The notes under the pieces: model-generated
Told to the model about the DNA's origin: nothing
Seen by the model: only the letters and a program-made list of their open reading frames with translations
Databases searched by the model: none
Made by a program: the position numbers and the translations under genes
Shown: positions 1-8,026 of the stretch, one piece after another
How the letters are laid out: every line of letters begins with the position of its first letter
How positions within the stretch are numbered: the first letter of the stretch is position 1
DNA from: an uncultured Roseburia sp.
GTDB taxonomy: Bacteria > Bacillota > Clostridia > Lachnospirales > Lachnospiraceae
NCBI GenBank assembly: GCA_910587865.1
Contig: CAJUNX010000002.1
Coordinates: forward strand, 117,271 to 155,682
Direction of reading: 5' to 3'
DNA: 38,412 nucleotides

Positions 1-180
1 GCCTCCTCTCGCCCTGGCTCACCGGATGGCTGCGGATCTGTTTCCTCTTTCTCCGCCTTTGCAGACGACTGTGAAGCTGCCTCCTCTCGCCCTGGCTCAC
101 CGGATGGCTGCGGATCTGTTTCCTCTTTCTCCGTCTTTGCAGGCGACTGTGCAGCTGCCTCCTCTTCCCCGCTCCCCCGG
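1..180 (-). repeat. 78-bp in-frame tandem repeat
   Basis: A 78-bp unit starts at 1, again at 79, and a diverged partial third copy starts at 157. The first two copies are nearly identical. Each encodes 26 residues including a KEETDPQPSGEPGREEA-like core, so copy-number change keeps the frame. The array continues past the left edge. Confidence 0.85.
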
Positions 181-668
181 AATGGCCGGGACAGATATTC
201 CTGCTCCATTCGCTCCAGGCGCTCCATCAGCACGGTCTGCTGCCCCCGGATCAGCTTCAGCTCCTGCTGCTGTTCCGCCATGATATCCACTGCCTGCTTT
301 AAGCTGTTTCTGACGAACTCGCCGAGCTCCGCAAGCTCTTTTTTCTGCTCCTGACGGTCCGCCTCCTCCTGCATCCTCTGCAAAAGAAGCTCTTCCTGAC
401 CGATGGAGGTTCTCTCAAAAGAAGATTCTTCTGACGGTTCCTCCGCGGAACGGTCCGCTGCCTGTTCCGCCGCTGCCCGCTCTGTCTCCATCTGCCAGAT
501 GTCTTCCACCTTGTCCTCAAGCTTTGTCAGGCGGGCCAGAATATTGGTACTCGACCGCATCACAGCGTCCGTGTTTTCTTTATTTTTTCCGATCACGATT
601 TTTGCGACCGCCTTCTGAACCTCAACCATATCTTCAAACAGGCTCTCCGCCGGTTTTCTCATATCCAT
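1..668 (-). CDS. Coiled-coil repeat protein, C-terminus outside window
   Basis: A minus-strand frame stays open from the left edge to an ATG at 668 and has no stop inside the window, so the C-terminus is missing. The visible ~220 residues are very polar and rich in Glu, Gln, Lys and Arg, with long stretches likely to form coiled coil. They end in 26-residue tandem repeats rich in Glu, Ser and Pro. No signal peptide or membrane segment is visible, so it is probably cytoplasmic. I chose ATG 668 because the alternative ATG at 680 sits only one base from its AAAGG ribosome site, while 668 has workable spacing. It is divergent from rsmI. I do not recognise a family; the plus-strand frames here are shadows. 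Confidence 0.65.
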   Translation of the reverse strand, partial: MDMRKPAESLFEDMVEVQKAVAKIVIGKNKENTDAVMRSSTNILARLTKLEDKVEDIWQMETERAAAEQAADRSAEEPSEESSFERTSIGQEELLLQRMQEEADRQEQKKELAELGEFVRNSLKQAVDIMAEQQQELKLIRGQQTVLMERLERMEQEYLSRPFRGSGEEEAAAQSPAKTEKEETDPQPSGEPGREEAASQSSAKAEKEETDPQPSGEPGREE

Positions 669-846
669 TTCCGCCACCATACCTTTCCGTACCCTGCCGG
701 CCGTATTTTCACAAACATTGTCTGTCGAATAAGCATATCTTAACATATTATGAAGAAGATGAAAAGCTTTTGAAGTTCATTGACAGATTGCCGCCGCTTT
801 TATACCATATGAGGAGGGGCTTTGTTTTCCCTGAAAGGAGGCACTT

Positions 847-1722
847 ATGACCGGAACTTTATATCTGTGCGCCACTCCGATCGGCAACCTTGAGGACATC
901 ACGCTTCGGGTTTTGCGCACACTGCGTGAAGTCGATCTGATCGCCGCGGAGGATACCAGGAATTCCATCCGCCTGCTGAATCATTTTCAGATCAAAACGC
1001 CTATGACAAGTTATCACGAATATAATAAGATAGAAAAAGCGTGGCAGCTTGTGGACAGGCTGCGGGAAGGAAAAAATATCGCTCTGATCACGGACGCCGG
1101 AACCCCCGGGATTTCTGATCCCGGAGAGGAGCTTGTGCGCATCTGTACCGAAGAGGGTATCACGGTTACCTCCCTGCCTGGTCCGGCGGCGTGTATTACA
1201 GCGCTCACCATGTCGGGGCTCCCCACCAGGCGGTTTGCCTTCGAAGCGTTTCTGCCGCGGGAGAAAAAAGAGCGGGCAGAAATCCTCTCACACTTAAAGG
1301 AAGAAACACGTACCATTGTCCTTTATGAAGCTCCTCATCATCTGAAAAAAACACTGGATGAACTCTGTGACGTGCTCGGCGACCGGCAGGCAGCCGTCTG
1401 CCGCGAGCTTACAAAACGCTACGAAGAAAAGACATTATCGACAATATCTGATCTGATTTCTTATTATAAAGACAATGAACCTCGCGGAGAATATGTCCTT
1501 ATCATCCATGGAAAGACATATGAAGAGCTTCGTGCCGAACAGCATAAAGCATGGGATGAAATGCCGCTTTTGGACCATATGGCGCTTTATGAAGCAAAAG
1601 GCATGAACCGGAAAGAAGCGATGAAGCTTGTCGCGAAGGACCGCGGCATCTCCAAACGGGATGTATACCAGGCGCTGTTATCCGATGCAGAGAACCGAAA
1701 ATACACTGAGGACAGCCTCTAA
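847..1722 (+). CDS. rsmI: 16S rRNA (cytidine-1402-2'-O)-methyltransferase RsmI
   Basis: RsmI 2'-O-methylates C1402 of 16S rRNA in the ribosomal P site using S-adenosylmethionine. The 291-aa length fits the family (tetrapyrrole methylase fold). The N-terminus has the typical GTLYLCATPIGNLEDITLR block, followed by AAEDTRN around residues 36-42, a GIPGISDPGE-type loop (here GTPGISDPGE) near 88, and the SLPGPAA segment near 110; a C-terminal helical part carries the MNRKEAMKLVAKDRGISKRDVY-like helix-turn-helix end common to RsmI. The start is fixed by a perfect AAAGGAGG at 834-841, six bases upstream. It appears to be a single-gene unit here, divergent from the repeat protein. Identification is firm from whole-length similarity to the known family. 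Confidence 0.95.
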   Translation: MTGTLYLCATPIGNLEDITLRVLRTLREVDLIAAEDTRNSIRLLNHFQIKTPMTSYHEYNKIEKAWQLVDRLREGKNIALITDAGTPGISDPGEELVRICTEEGITVTSLPGPAACITALTMSGLPTRRFAFEAFLPREKKERAEILSHLKEETRTIVLYEAPHHLKKTLDELCDVLGDRQAAVCRELTKRYEEKTLSTISDLISYYKDNEPRGEYVLIIHGKTYEELRAEQHKAWDEMPLLDHMALYEAKGMNRKEAMKLVAKDRGISKRDVYQALLSDAENRKYTEDSL

Positions 1723-1937
1723 AACGCAGCCGGCAACTGAAAGCCCCCGTGAAATACGAAACGTATCCGGAAGCGGCAGTGTAGGATTGACAAATCACAC
1801 CGATGTGCTGATGTTTCCATCGCGGGTTTGTTCCAAAGCCGCGGACCCGAAATCACAGAGCCCGGTCTGATATCCGGCTCATGTCTTTCACAATTCACTC
1901 GCGGCTTTCACAAAAATGCTCCGGCATGGAGGGAAAC

Positions 1938-3269
1938 ATGGATACACGGAAAAAGAATACAGCAAACAACAATATTCAGGTACGACATAATATTACGTCG
2001 AAATCATGTCTTTTATCGGCATTATTTTGTCTTTCATTTGTCTTTTGCGGATGTAGAGGACCGGAAAAAGAAACGATTCCACCCGCCTTATATCATCCGC
2101 AGGCACCTTCGGAAGATGCCGGGCAGACCGCAGATACATCCGGCGGCGATCCGGACACACCGGCAGATGAGATCTCGATTGTCATGGTCGGCGATATTCT
2201 GCTTCATACGCCGGTTGCCGAGAGCGGACTGCAGGAGGACGGAAGTTATTGTTTTGACTCACTGTTTGCAAATACAGACACTGCAATCCGGGACGCGGAT
2301 CTCGCACTTGTCAACCAGGAGGTGATCATCGGCGGCAGTGAGCTTGGCGTGAGCGGCTATCCCTGCTTTAATGCGCCCTATGAACTGGGGGACGCACTGA
2401 TTGCCGCCGGTTTTGACGTCATCCTCCATGCGACCAATCATGCCCTCGACAAAGGGGCGGCCGGCATTCAGAACTGCCTGACCTACTGGAAACAGTACCC
2501 GGATATCGCCGTTCTCGGGATCTGCGACGGCAGCGGCACGGAAGACGGCGACGGCACGGACGGCGATGACTTTTCCGTCGCGACCGGCAGCGGATGGGGA
2601 CAGCGGTACGGACGCATCTTTCTCTATGAGCAGGACGGCATTCGTATCGCTATTTTGAACTACACTTATGGTACAAATGGCATTTCCATGCCCGCCTCCA
2701 TGCCTGACGCGGTAAATCTTCTGGAAGAGGAGACCGTGCGGGCAGATCTCGCACTGGCGGAAAAGCTGGCGGATTTTACGATTGTCTGTCCGCACTGGGG
2801 GATTGAATATCAGCTTATCCCATCCGCGGAGCAGGAATACTGGGCGGATCTTTTTATGAAAAACGGCGCAGACCTGTGTATCGGCACGCATCCGCATGTC
2901 ATTGAGCCCATTGAATGGCTGCGTGACGACGAGGGGCATGAAATGCTGGTCTACTATTCCCTCGGAAATTTTGTCAACTGGACCTCCTCTTCCGGTGAGG
3001 GAATCGCTGACCGCATGGTTGGCGGCATGGCGGACGTTACGATCGGGCGCACGCCGGACGGTGATGTGACCATTACGGATTATGATATAAAGCCGGTCGT
3101 CTGTCATTTATCGGAAGGGCCAGACGGCGTCTCCGTCTGGTTTTTATCGGATTACACCGAAACACTCGCCGCGGAACACGCCATTCTTTTGCAGGATCCC
3201 GCCTTCTCGCGGGAATACTGCGTCGATCTCTGCCGCGAAGTCTGGGGTGATTCGTTTGATTTTCAGTAA
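1938..3269 (+). CDS. CapA-family lipoprotein (metallophosphatase-like fold)
   Basis: CapA-family proteins are named for the poly-gamma-glutamate capsule protein and share a calcineurin-like metal-binding fold; most members outside capsule operons have no proven role. Family motifs are all visible: MVGDILLH near residue 77, LVNQEV, HATNHALDKG, CPHWGIEYQ, GTHPHVIEPIEW and YYSLGNFVN. A basic N-terminus, hydrophobic stretch and Cys-rich FVFCGC site suggest a lipoprotein anchored outside the membrane, followed by a Pro/Asp/Gly-rich spacer. I start at ATG 1938 (443 aa) because GGAGGG lies at 1928-1933; an upstream in-frame ATG at 1881 lacks such a site. There are no capB/capC/capD neighbours, so polyglutamate export is not supported. 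Confidence 0.85.
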   Translation: MDTRKKNTANNNIQVRHNITSKSCLLSALFCLSFVFCGCRGPEKETIPPALYHPQAPSEDAGQTADTSGGDPDTPADEISIVMVGDILLHTPVAESGLQEDGSYCFDSLFANTDTAIRDADLALVNQEVIIGGSELGVSGYPCFNAPYELGDALIAAGFDVILHATNHALDKGAAGIQNCLTYWKQYPDIAVLGICDGSGTEDGDGTDGDDFSVATGSGWGQRYGRIFLYEQDGIRIAILNYTYGTNGISMPASMPDAVNLLEEETVRADLALAEKLADFTIVCPHWGIEYQLIPSAEQEYWADLFMKNGADLCIGTHPHVIEPIEWLRDDEGHEMLVYYSLGNFVNWTSSSGEGIADRMVGGMADVTIGRTPDGDVTITDYDIKPVVCHLSEGPDGVSVWFLSDYTETLAAEHAILLQDPAFSREYCVDLCREVWGDSFDFQ

Positions 3270-3337
3270 ACAAATCCTGTCTTTTATCTCTCCTGCACGT
3301 TATTCCATTTGAAACGCAGACAGGAAAGGAGGTGCAC

Positions 3338-3582
3338 ATGGATACAGACGCACTCCTGATACAGCGCATGGGGCTCTGTTAAACCCCCCGCGCATTCTGA
3401 TTCCGGACGAACCCACCGCAGGGCCCGACCCGAACGAGAGGATCCGTTTCCGGAACCTGCGCAGCGAAATCTCTCCGACGACTCTTGTAATCACCGGGGG
3501 CTGCCGGGCGATCATGCTCCTCTGCACGGCGTTCTGCCTCGGACTGCCCGGCACAGACTGCGCAGACTGCCTGATCGCATAA
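3338..3582 (+). pseudogene. Decayed ABC transporter ATPase (BcrA type)
   Basis: A good AAAGGAGG (3325-3332) precedes ATG 3338, but the frame stops after 14 codons ending in QRMGLC. One base over, the reading continues as LLNPPRILIPDEPTAGPDPNE and then RIRFRNLRSEIS..TLVIT. Together these match the segment after the ABC signature, the Walker B (DEPTAG.DP) and the 'ERIRFRNL.SEI' stretch typical of BcrA/lantibiotic-type ATPases. The N-terminal two-thirds (Walker A, signature) are absent and a frameshift lies at about 3376-3382. The tail after VIT is not recognisable. It cannot make an active ATPase. It sits between the capA-like gene and the convergent DUF885 gene. Confidence 0.7.
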
Positions 3583-3638
3583 ATACATCATACCGGGATT
3601 CGGGAGCAAAAAACACAGCGCGATCCAAAGGCGCGGGA

Positions 3639-5477
3639 TCAGGTGTTTCCTGTCCCGGCATCATAGTATGCATCCAGATACTGTTCCACAACAGGAAACG
3701 GCGCGGGGCCGATCTCAAGTACGGCGCGGTGAAACGCGATATCGCTGTAATCGCTGCCGTAGGTTCTCTGGGCCGTTTCCTTCAACCGCAGAAATTCAAG
3801 ATATCCGACGTAATATTTCAGATAATGCGCCGGCTCCTCCACGATCAGCTCGTAGATTTCCCGCAGTACATTCTGGTCCGTGATCCCGTAGGTCTCCCAG
3901 AAAGCAGCCGCATCCGAAAAGCTCCATCCGTCATAATGGATGCCGAGATCCGTCGATGCGTAGAGGCTCAGCAGCGCGGACTGGTTATGCGACATCAGAG
4001 AGGCGAGCTCCTCTTCCAGTCCGGCATATCTGTAGGAAATCATTTCTACATATGTCGCCCATCCCTCCACATAGCCCGGAAAGTTTAAGACCGTCCGCGC
4101 CGGGGAAAGTCCCGCCTCATAAGACATCACGGTCTGATAAAGATGACCGGGAAATCCCTCGTGGGCGAGTGTTGTAAAATAGCGCATGGAGGTCACATCC
4201 GTCGACGCGTTGATGAAAATCGCATTTTTCCCATAATCATCGATCGGAGCTGTGATGTAAAAGGCAGGCGCCATATATTCCTCCATACACGCATCAATGT
4301 AGCTGACCGTATACTCCGCCTCCGGCGCTTCCGGAAATTCCGATGCCATCTCCTGCTTTAATACCTCCAGCGTGGCGATCGAATCCCGCCCAGTCAGCGC
4401 GATGCCGGCGCTTCTTTTTTTCAGATCCGGATGGTCCGTCAGAAGGACCGCGGCCTCAGTCAGATCCTTGTTTCTCTGCTCGCTGATCCTCCTCTGAAGC
4501 TCCTTCACACCCTCACTGCTTCCGGTGTTGTGCCGCACCAGATATTCATAATATGCCTTTCCGTCCGGAAGATAGCAGAGTCCCATCTCATTCTTTCCGT
4601 TTCCGAGCAGCCCCGTCAGCGCATCGGCGAGCATCCGGTATGCCGGAAGAACATGTTCCTTTACCGCTGTCTCGTTTCTGACCTTGTACGATTCACGTTC
4701 GCTCTCCGTCAGGCCCTCCATCTGATCCACCTTGCGCTCAAACGTCTGAATCAGGTAGTGTTCTTCCGGATTTTTAATAAAGGTTTCACATTGGGAAATG
4801 ATCGTATCGCAGGCAAAATCAGACATAAACAACCCAAGCTGCGCCTTTTTCTGTTCAAAGGCGACGATCTGTGAAAAATACTCATCCGTCAGCGCAATCA
4901 GCGCCAGGTAATCCTCGACATCCTTTTTCTCATAAAAACGATATTCCTCATACAGCACCGGCAGCTGCGCCTGTATCCCGGTGGATGGGCGCAGAAGTTC
5001 ATCATAATATACAAGCTCTGATACGGACATCTCTGTTTTCAGGTATTCTTTTATCACGTCACAGGTTAACTGCCGTCCGGCGTCAAGATATTTGTAGTCG
5101 AATTCGTCCAGCACTGACAGCAGATTTTCCATTCCGGCCGCCGACTCTGCCAGCGCCTGCTCCGAGATCTCCCCCAATGTAACGGGTGTCTCCTGTATCC
5201 CGTAATTTTGAGGATCCGCAACCGTAAAATGAAGGTTTATCGTATTTCCGGTCACCTCCGTGCGGAAAAATTCTTCTAAAAATGCATCAAAAGCAGCAGT
5301 CTCCGCAGCAGCCTCCGTCGAAGACCGGCTGTACCCGGACGCCTCTTTTTCCCCGAAAAACGGTACGGCGCAGCCTGAGACAGGCAGCAGAAAAAGCAGC
5401 AGGCCGGCAAGGGCGCTTTGTATCCGCCTCCGGCGATCCTCCTTTCGGCAGCATGCGCTCTGGTGAATTGTTTTCAA
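3639..5477 (-). CDS. DUF885 family lipoprotein, putative metallopeptidase
   Basis: A 612-aa protein with the DUF885 signature: TTLAHEGFPGHLYQT around residue 430, an HExxxGH zinc-site variant, followed downstream by EGWATYVE, which supplies a further Glu. The family is thought to be zinc peptidases; substrates are mostly unknown. The N-terminus has Arg-rich residues, a hydrophobic run and the lipobox LPVSGC, so it should be a membrane-anchored extracellular lipoprotein. No in-frame ATG precedes the signal sequence; the likely start is TTG at 5477 with a GAGG about ten bases upstream. This weak start hints at low translation. It appears monocistronic and convergent with the decayed ABC fragment. 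Confidence 0.85.
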   Translation of the reverse strand: MKTIHQSACCRKEDRRRRIQSALAGLLLFLLPVSGCAVPFFGEKEASGYSRSSTEAAAETAAFDAFLEEFFRTEVTGNTINLHFTVADPQNYGIQETPVTLGEISEQALAESAAGMENLLSVLDEFDYKYLDAGRQLTCDVIKEYLKTEMSVSELVYYDELLRPSTGIQAQLPVLYEEYRFYEKKDVEDYLALIALTDEYFSQIVAFEQKKAQLGLFMSDFACDTIISQCETFIKNPEEHYLIQTFERKVDQMEGLTESERESYKVRNETAVKEHVLPAYRMLADALTGLLGNGKNEMGLCYLPDGKAYYEYLVRHNTGSSEGVKELQRRISEQRNKDLTEAAVLLTDHPDLKKRSAGIALTGRDSIATLEVLKQEMASEFPEAPEAEYTVSYIDACMEEYMAPAFYITAPIDDYGKNAIFINASTDVTSMRYFTTLAHEGFPGHLYQTVMSYEAGLSPARTVLNFPGYVEGWATYVEMISYRYAGLEEELASLMSHNQSALLSLYASTDLGIHYDGWSFSDAAAFWETYGITDQNVLREIYELIVEEPAHYLKYYVGYLEFLRLKETAQRTYGSDYSDIAFHRAVLEIGPAPFPVVEQYLDAYYDAGTGNT

Positions 5478-5638
5478 GATAGCGATACCTCATGAAGTCT
5501 CTTCTAATATCAGAATATCCTATGAGATATTGCCTGAAATTATGCCGCGGTCAGATGGTAATGTTTTTCGGATTTCTACCATATGATATTGCTGTGGGCA
5601 AAAGCACCTGCCCTCATGATGTGTTCAGAATGAATGTA

Positions 5639-5699
5639 GTGTGAAAGACGATCGCTGATTTTCACACGGCTATTTGTGCCGGAGCGTCACAAATAAGCC
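5639..5699 (+). promoter_or_regulatory. Two abutting hairpins upstream of spmA
   Basis: GTGTGAAA (5639-5646) pairs with TTTCACAC (5660-5667). Immediately adjoining, GGCTATTTGTG (5668-5678) pairs with CACAAATAAGCC (5688-5699) with one bulged A. No T-run follows, so this is not a plain terminator. It lies 48 bp before the spmA start and could be a leader RNA structure or protein-binding sites. The function is not known. Confidence 0.5.
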
Positions 5700-5747
5700 A
5701 TGCGGCCACCGTCACACGTCACGCAAACGCTTCGAAATGGAGGTTTT

Positions 5748-6425
5748 ATGAATTATCTTTGGGCAGGAATGATTTTAATCGGTGTGAGCTATGCCGCGTT
5801 TCACGGAACACTGCCGGAATTAACCAGCGCCGCGCTTTCCTCCGCGCAGGAGGCGGTGACGCTGTGCATCACGATGACCGGTGTGATGTCGTTCTGGGTC
5901 GGTCTGATGAAAATCGCGGAAAAATCCGGCATGATCGCCGGTCTCTCCAAACGGATGAATCCGTTTCTGCGTTTTTTATTTCCGCAGCTCCCAAAGGGCC
6001 ACCCGGCAAATGAGTATATCGCAATGAATATGATCGCGAATATTTTTGGTCTCGGCTGGGCGGCGACGCCGGCGGGGCTTAAGGGCATGGAGGCTTTAGA
6101 GGAGCTCGAGGAGGAGCGCAGAAAGACGGACGGTATGCAGGATCCGGTTTCGGCATTTGCCGATGGAAAGAAAAAGAAGAGACGGTTCCCCGCATCCGAC
6201 AGACGCGCCGTGCCAAAAGGCACGGCCAGCAATGAGATGTGCACCTTTCTGATCATCAATATCTCGTCCCTGCAGCTGATTCCGGTGAATATCATCGCCT
6301 ACCGGAGCCAGTACGGCAGCGTGAATCCTGCGGCGATCGTGGGTCCTGCGATCCTGGCCACGGCGGTGAGTACGGTGACGGCGATTGTGTTCTGTAAAGT
6401 GATGAACGGGAAGCGGAGAGTGTAA
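5748..6425 (+). CDS. spmA: Spore maturation protein A
   Basis: SpmA acts with SpmB in dehydrating the forspore core during sporulation; both are membrane proteins of the nucleoside-recognition (Gate) superfamily. The 225-aa product starts MNYLWAGMILIG and has the family's TGVMSFWVGLMKIAEKSG, LFPQLPKGHPANEYIAMN and ANIFGLGWAATPAGLKGM segments, then the FLIINISSLQLIPVNIIAYR helix. The start is set by GGAGG at 5739-5743. A Lys/Arg/Asp-rich insert lies at residues ~125-155, between the conserved parts. In most Firmicutes spmB follows at once; here 278 bp intervene. Confidence 0.92.
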   Translation: MNYLWAGMILIGVSYAAFHGTLPELTSAALSSAQEAVTLCITMTGVMSFWVGLMKIAEKSGMIAGLSKRMNPFLRFLFPQLPKGHPANEYIAMNMIANIFGLGWAATPAGLKGMEALEELEEERRKTDGMQDPVSAFADGKKKKRRFPASDRRAVPKGTASNEMCTFLIINISSLQLIPVNIIAYRSQYGSVNPAAIVGPAILATAVSTVTAIVFCKVMNGKRRV

Positions 6426-6703
6426 GCTCTTCGCTTTTTCGTCTTTTATCAAATTACATTCGTAAACGGAGCGGTTTGGAAAATGTGTAAAAAAGGCTGA
6501 ACGGTTCGTATAAAAAATGAGAATTAATAACAAAAGTGGTTTTGGAACAAAGCCTTTTAAGGATTGAGGAAATCCCTCTCTTATTTGTATTTGATTGTCA
6601 CCCCTCCGAACCATCCAACATCCGGTAGATGAATCAAAAATAAATCACATATCTCCTGACGGTATCTCATATACTGTTACAAACGACGATTCCGGGACAT
6701 TGC
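6426..6703 (+). other. AT-rich 278-bp spacer splitting spmA and spmB
   Basis: The spacer is clearly more AT-rich than both flanking genes and contains no credible gene. It holds a short inverted pair, GGTTCG (6503-6508) and CGAACC (6607-6612), and a small AGGATT/AAATCCC fold. It may be an inserted repeat (MITE-like) or degraded sequence. No promoter that I would defend is visible before spmB. Confidence 0.45.
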
Positions 6704-7228
6704 ATGAAAGTAATGATCTTTCTCTCTGACGTGATCATCCCCGTTCTGATCTTCTGTATTGTCGGCTACGGGCTGTTAAACCGTCAGAATATCTATGAAG
6801 AATTTATCGAGGGGGCAAAGGACGGATTTCAGACGGTAATCGGCATTATGCCCACGTTAATCGGACTGATGGTTGCAATTGGCGTCCTGCGCGCTTCCGG
6901 CTTTCTCGACGCCGTCTCGAATGTCTGCGGAAGTCTGACCAGCCGAATCGGCTTTCCGCCGGAGCTGCTGCCCGTCACCCTGGTAAAAATGTTTTCCTCC
7001 TCGGCGGCGACCGGCCTGCTGCTCGACCTCTACAAGGAATACGGCGCGGACTCGTTTCTCGGCCATGCCGCTTCGATCATGATGAGCAGCACGGAAACCA
7101 TTTTCTATACGATGTCCGTCTATTTCATGACCGTAAAGGTGAAAAAAAGCCGGTATACCCTCGCCGGAGCGCTGCTCGCCACTCTCGCCGGGACGATTGC
7201 AAGCGTCATTCTTGCCCGGTCAATGTGA
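6704..7228 (+). CDS. spmB: Spore maturation protein B
   Basis: The 174-aa membrane protein has the SpmB pattern: DVIIPVLIFCIVGYG, NIYEEFIEGAKDGF, the hydrophobic IMPTLIGLMVAIGVLRASG helix, FPPELLPVTLVKMFSSSAATG and SSTETIFYTMSVYF, ending in a hydrophobic helix. It is the partner of SpmA in spore core maturation. No strong ribosome site precedes ATG 6704 or the next ATG at 6713; a start at either is possible. The poor site and long gap to spmA suggest loss of the usual translational coupling, or a separate message. Confidence 0.92.
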   Translation: MKVMIFLSDVIIPVLIFCIVGYGLLNRQNIYEEFIEGAKDGFQTVIGIMPTLIGLMVAIGVLRASGFLDAVSNVCGSLTSRIGFPPELLPVTLVKMFSSSAATGLLLDLYKEYGADSFLGHAASIMMSSTETIFYTMSVYFMTVKVKKSRYTLAGALLATLAGTIASVILARSM

Positions 7229-7338
7229 CGCCGGCCCCGGTCGTATATCGAAAATCAATGAAAGAACGGCGCGGAAGTGAAATGTAACGCGGCGTCAGCG
7301 AACTTTGGATGAACTTTGGAATGAATTCCGACAAATGT

Positions 7339-7367
7339 TTGACAAATGGCAGTAAAAGTACTATAAT
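7339..7367 (+). promoter_or_regulatory. Consensus sigma-A promoter for tRNA-fMet
   Basis: TTGACA at 7339-7344, a 17-base spacer and TATAAT at 7362-7367. Both boxes are perfect consensus. Transcription should start about 7374, some 35 bp before the tRNA. This is what is expected for a highly expressed stable RNA. Confidence 0.92.
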
Positions 7368-7409
7368 AACAACATGTCAGCGGCACGGCAGAAAAAACGG
7401 GCCATATAG

Positions 7410-7483
7410 CGCGGGATGGAGCAGTCTGGAAGCTCGTCGGGCTCATAACCCGAAGGTCGCAGGTTCAAATCCTGCTCCCGCAA
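7410..7483 (+). tRNA. Initiator tRNA-fMet (anticodon CAT)
   Basis: A full cloverleaf can be drawn: acceptor GCGGGA/TCCCGC (7411-7416 with 7476-7481), D arm GAGCAGTCTGGAAGCTC, anticodon arm TCGGG-CTCATAA-CCCGA, and T arm GCAGG-TTCAAAT-CCTGC. Two features mark it as the initiator rather than the elongator: the unpaired first base C (7410) opposite A (7482), and three consecutive G-C pairs at the base of the anticodon stem. The discriminator is A (7483). CCA is not encoded. Confidence 0.96.
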
Positions 7484-7490
7484 TTTCATG

Positions 7491-7525
7491 AAAAGGTAAT
7501 CGCTCGCGAAGCGGTTACCTTTTTT
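7491..7525 (+). terminator. Rho-independent terminator of tRNA-fMet
   Basis: GGTAATCGCT pairs with AGCGGTTACC around a CGCGA loop (one T:G wobble inside), flanked by AAAA and followed by a T-run (7520-7525). It starts eight bases after the tRNA end. Confidence 0.9.
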
Positions 7526-7664
7526 CTGCCATTCGTTGTGTCATATCCTCCGGATAAGCGCCGGAAAAATCCCGGATCTGATGCATGACAGACGCAGAAT
7601 ATACCAAAAGACCTCCCCCGTTACACTGCGCTTCTGTGGCTCTGGCATTGGAAGGGAATCCGTG

Positions 7665-7880
7665 ATGAAATCAATCGGAACAAGAATACGAACCTCGCGC
7701 AAAAACAAAAAGCTGACGCAGGAACAGTTGGAGGAGGTACTCTCCGTATCCCCTCAGACGGTCAGCAAATGGGAAAACAGCATATCAGGAAATAGCTTAC
7801 TAATATTTATGAAATCTGCCCTGTTGATTTTTTTCTCAATACCTGCTATATTTGTAGTACATATCAGAAGTCATCTATAA
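7665..7880 (+). pseudogene. Truncated XRE-family HTH repressor
   Basis: MKSIGTRIRTSRKNKKLTQEQLEE followed by VLSVSPQTVSKWEN is a classic HTH_3/XRE DNA-binding start. After SIS the reading becomes an unrelated hydrophobic tail and stops at 71 residues, where an intact relative would continue with 'PDI..L..LA' and a further domain. The HTH core is therefore broken just after helix 4, most likely by a deletion or insertion near 7790. A GGAAGGG site lies upstream of ATG 7665. It may still make a short peptide, but a functional repressor is doubtful. Confidence 0.65.
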
Positions 7881-8026
7881 AACTTATTTCATTACAATCA
7901 TTTTATTCCGATGCATGCACATCCGTCAGATGTGTCCTGTTATTACTTTCCAAAATAATAAAAGCAGCAAATGCGCTACACTGCAAATCAGCCTTGTACA
8001 ATTCAAACAACAGGAGGAGTCGGCCT

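Noticed and set aside
26..283. 85-aa plus-strand frame with repeats
   Set aside because: Antisense of the repeat protein; the minus strand stays open much further and has a proper start.
1881..1937. Longer start for the CapA-like protein
   Set aside because: The extra 19 residues precede an already complete lipoprotein signal, and the good ribosome site is at 1928-1933.
2259..3107. 282-aa minus-strand frame
   Set aside because: Antisense of the CapA-like gene, whose family motifs are unmistakable.
7410..7483. tRNA-fMet as integration site of a mobile element
   Set aside because: I see no repeat of the tRNA 3' end elsewhere in the window and no integrase next to it.
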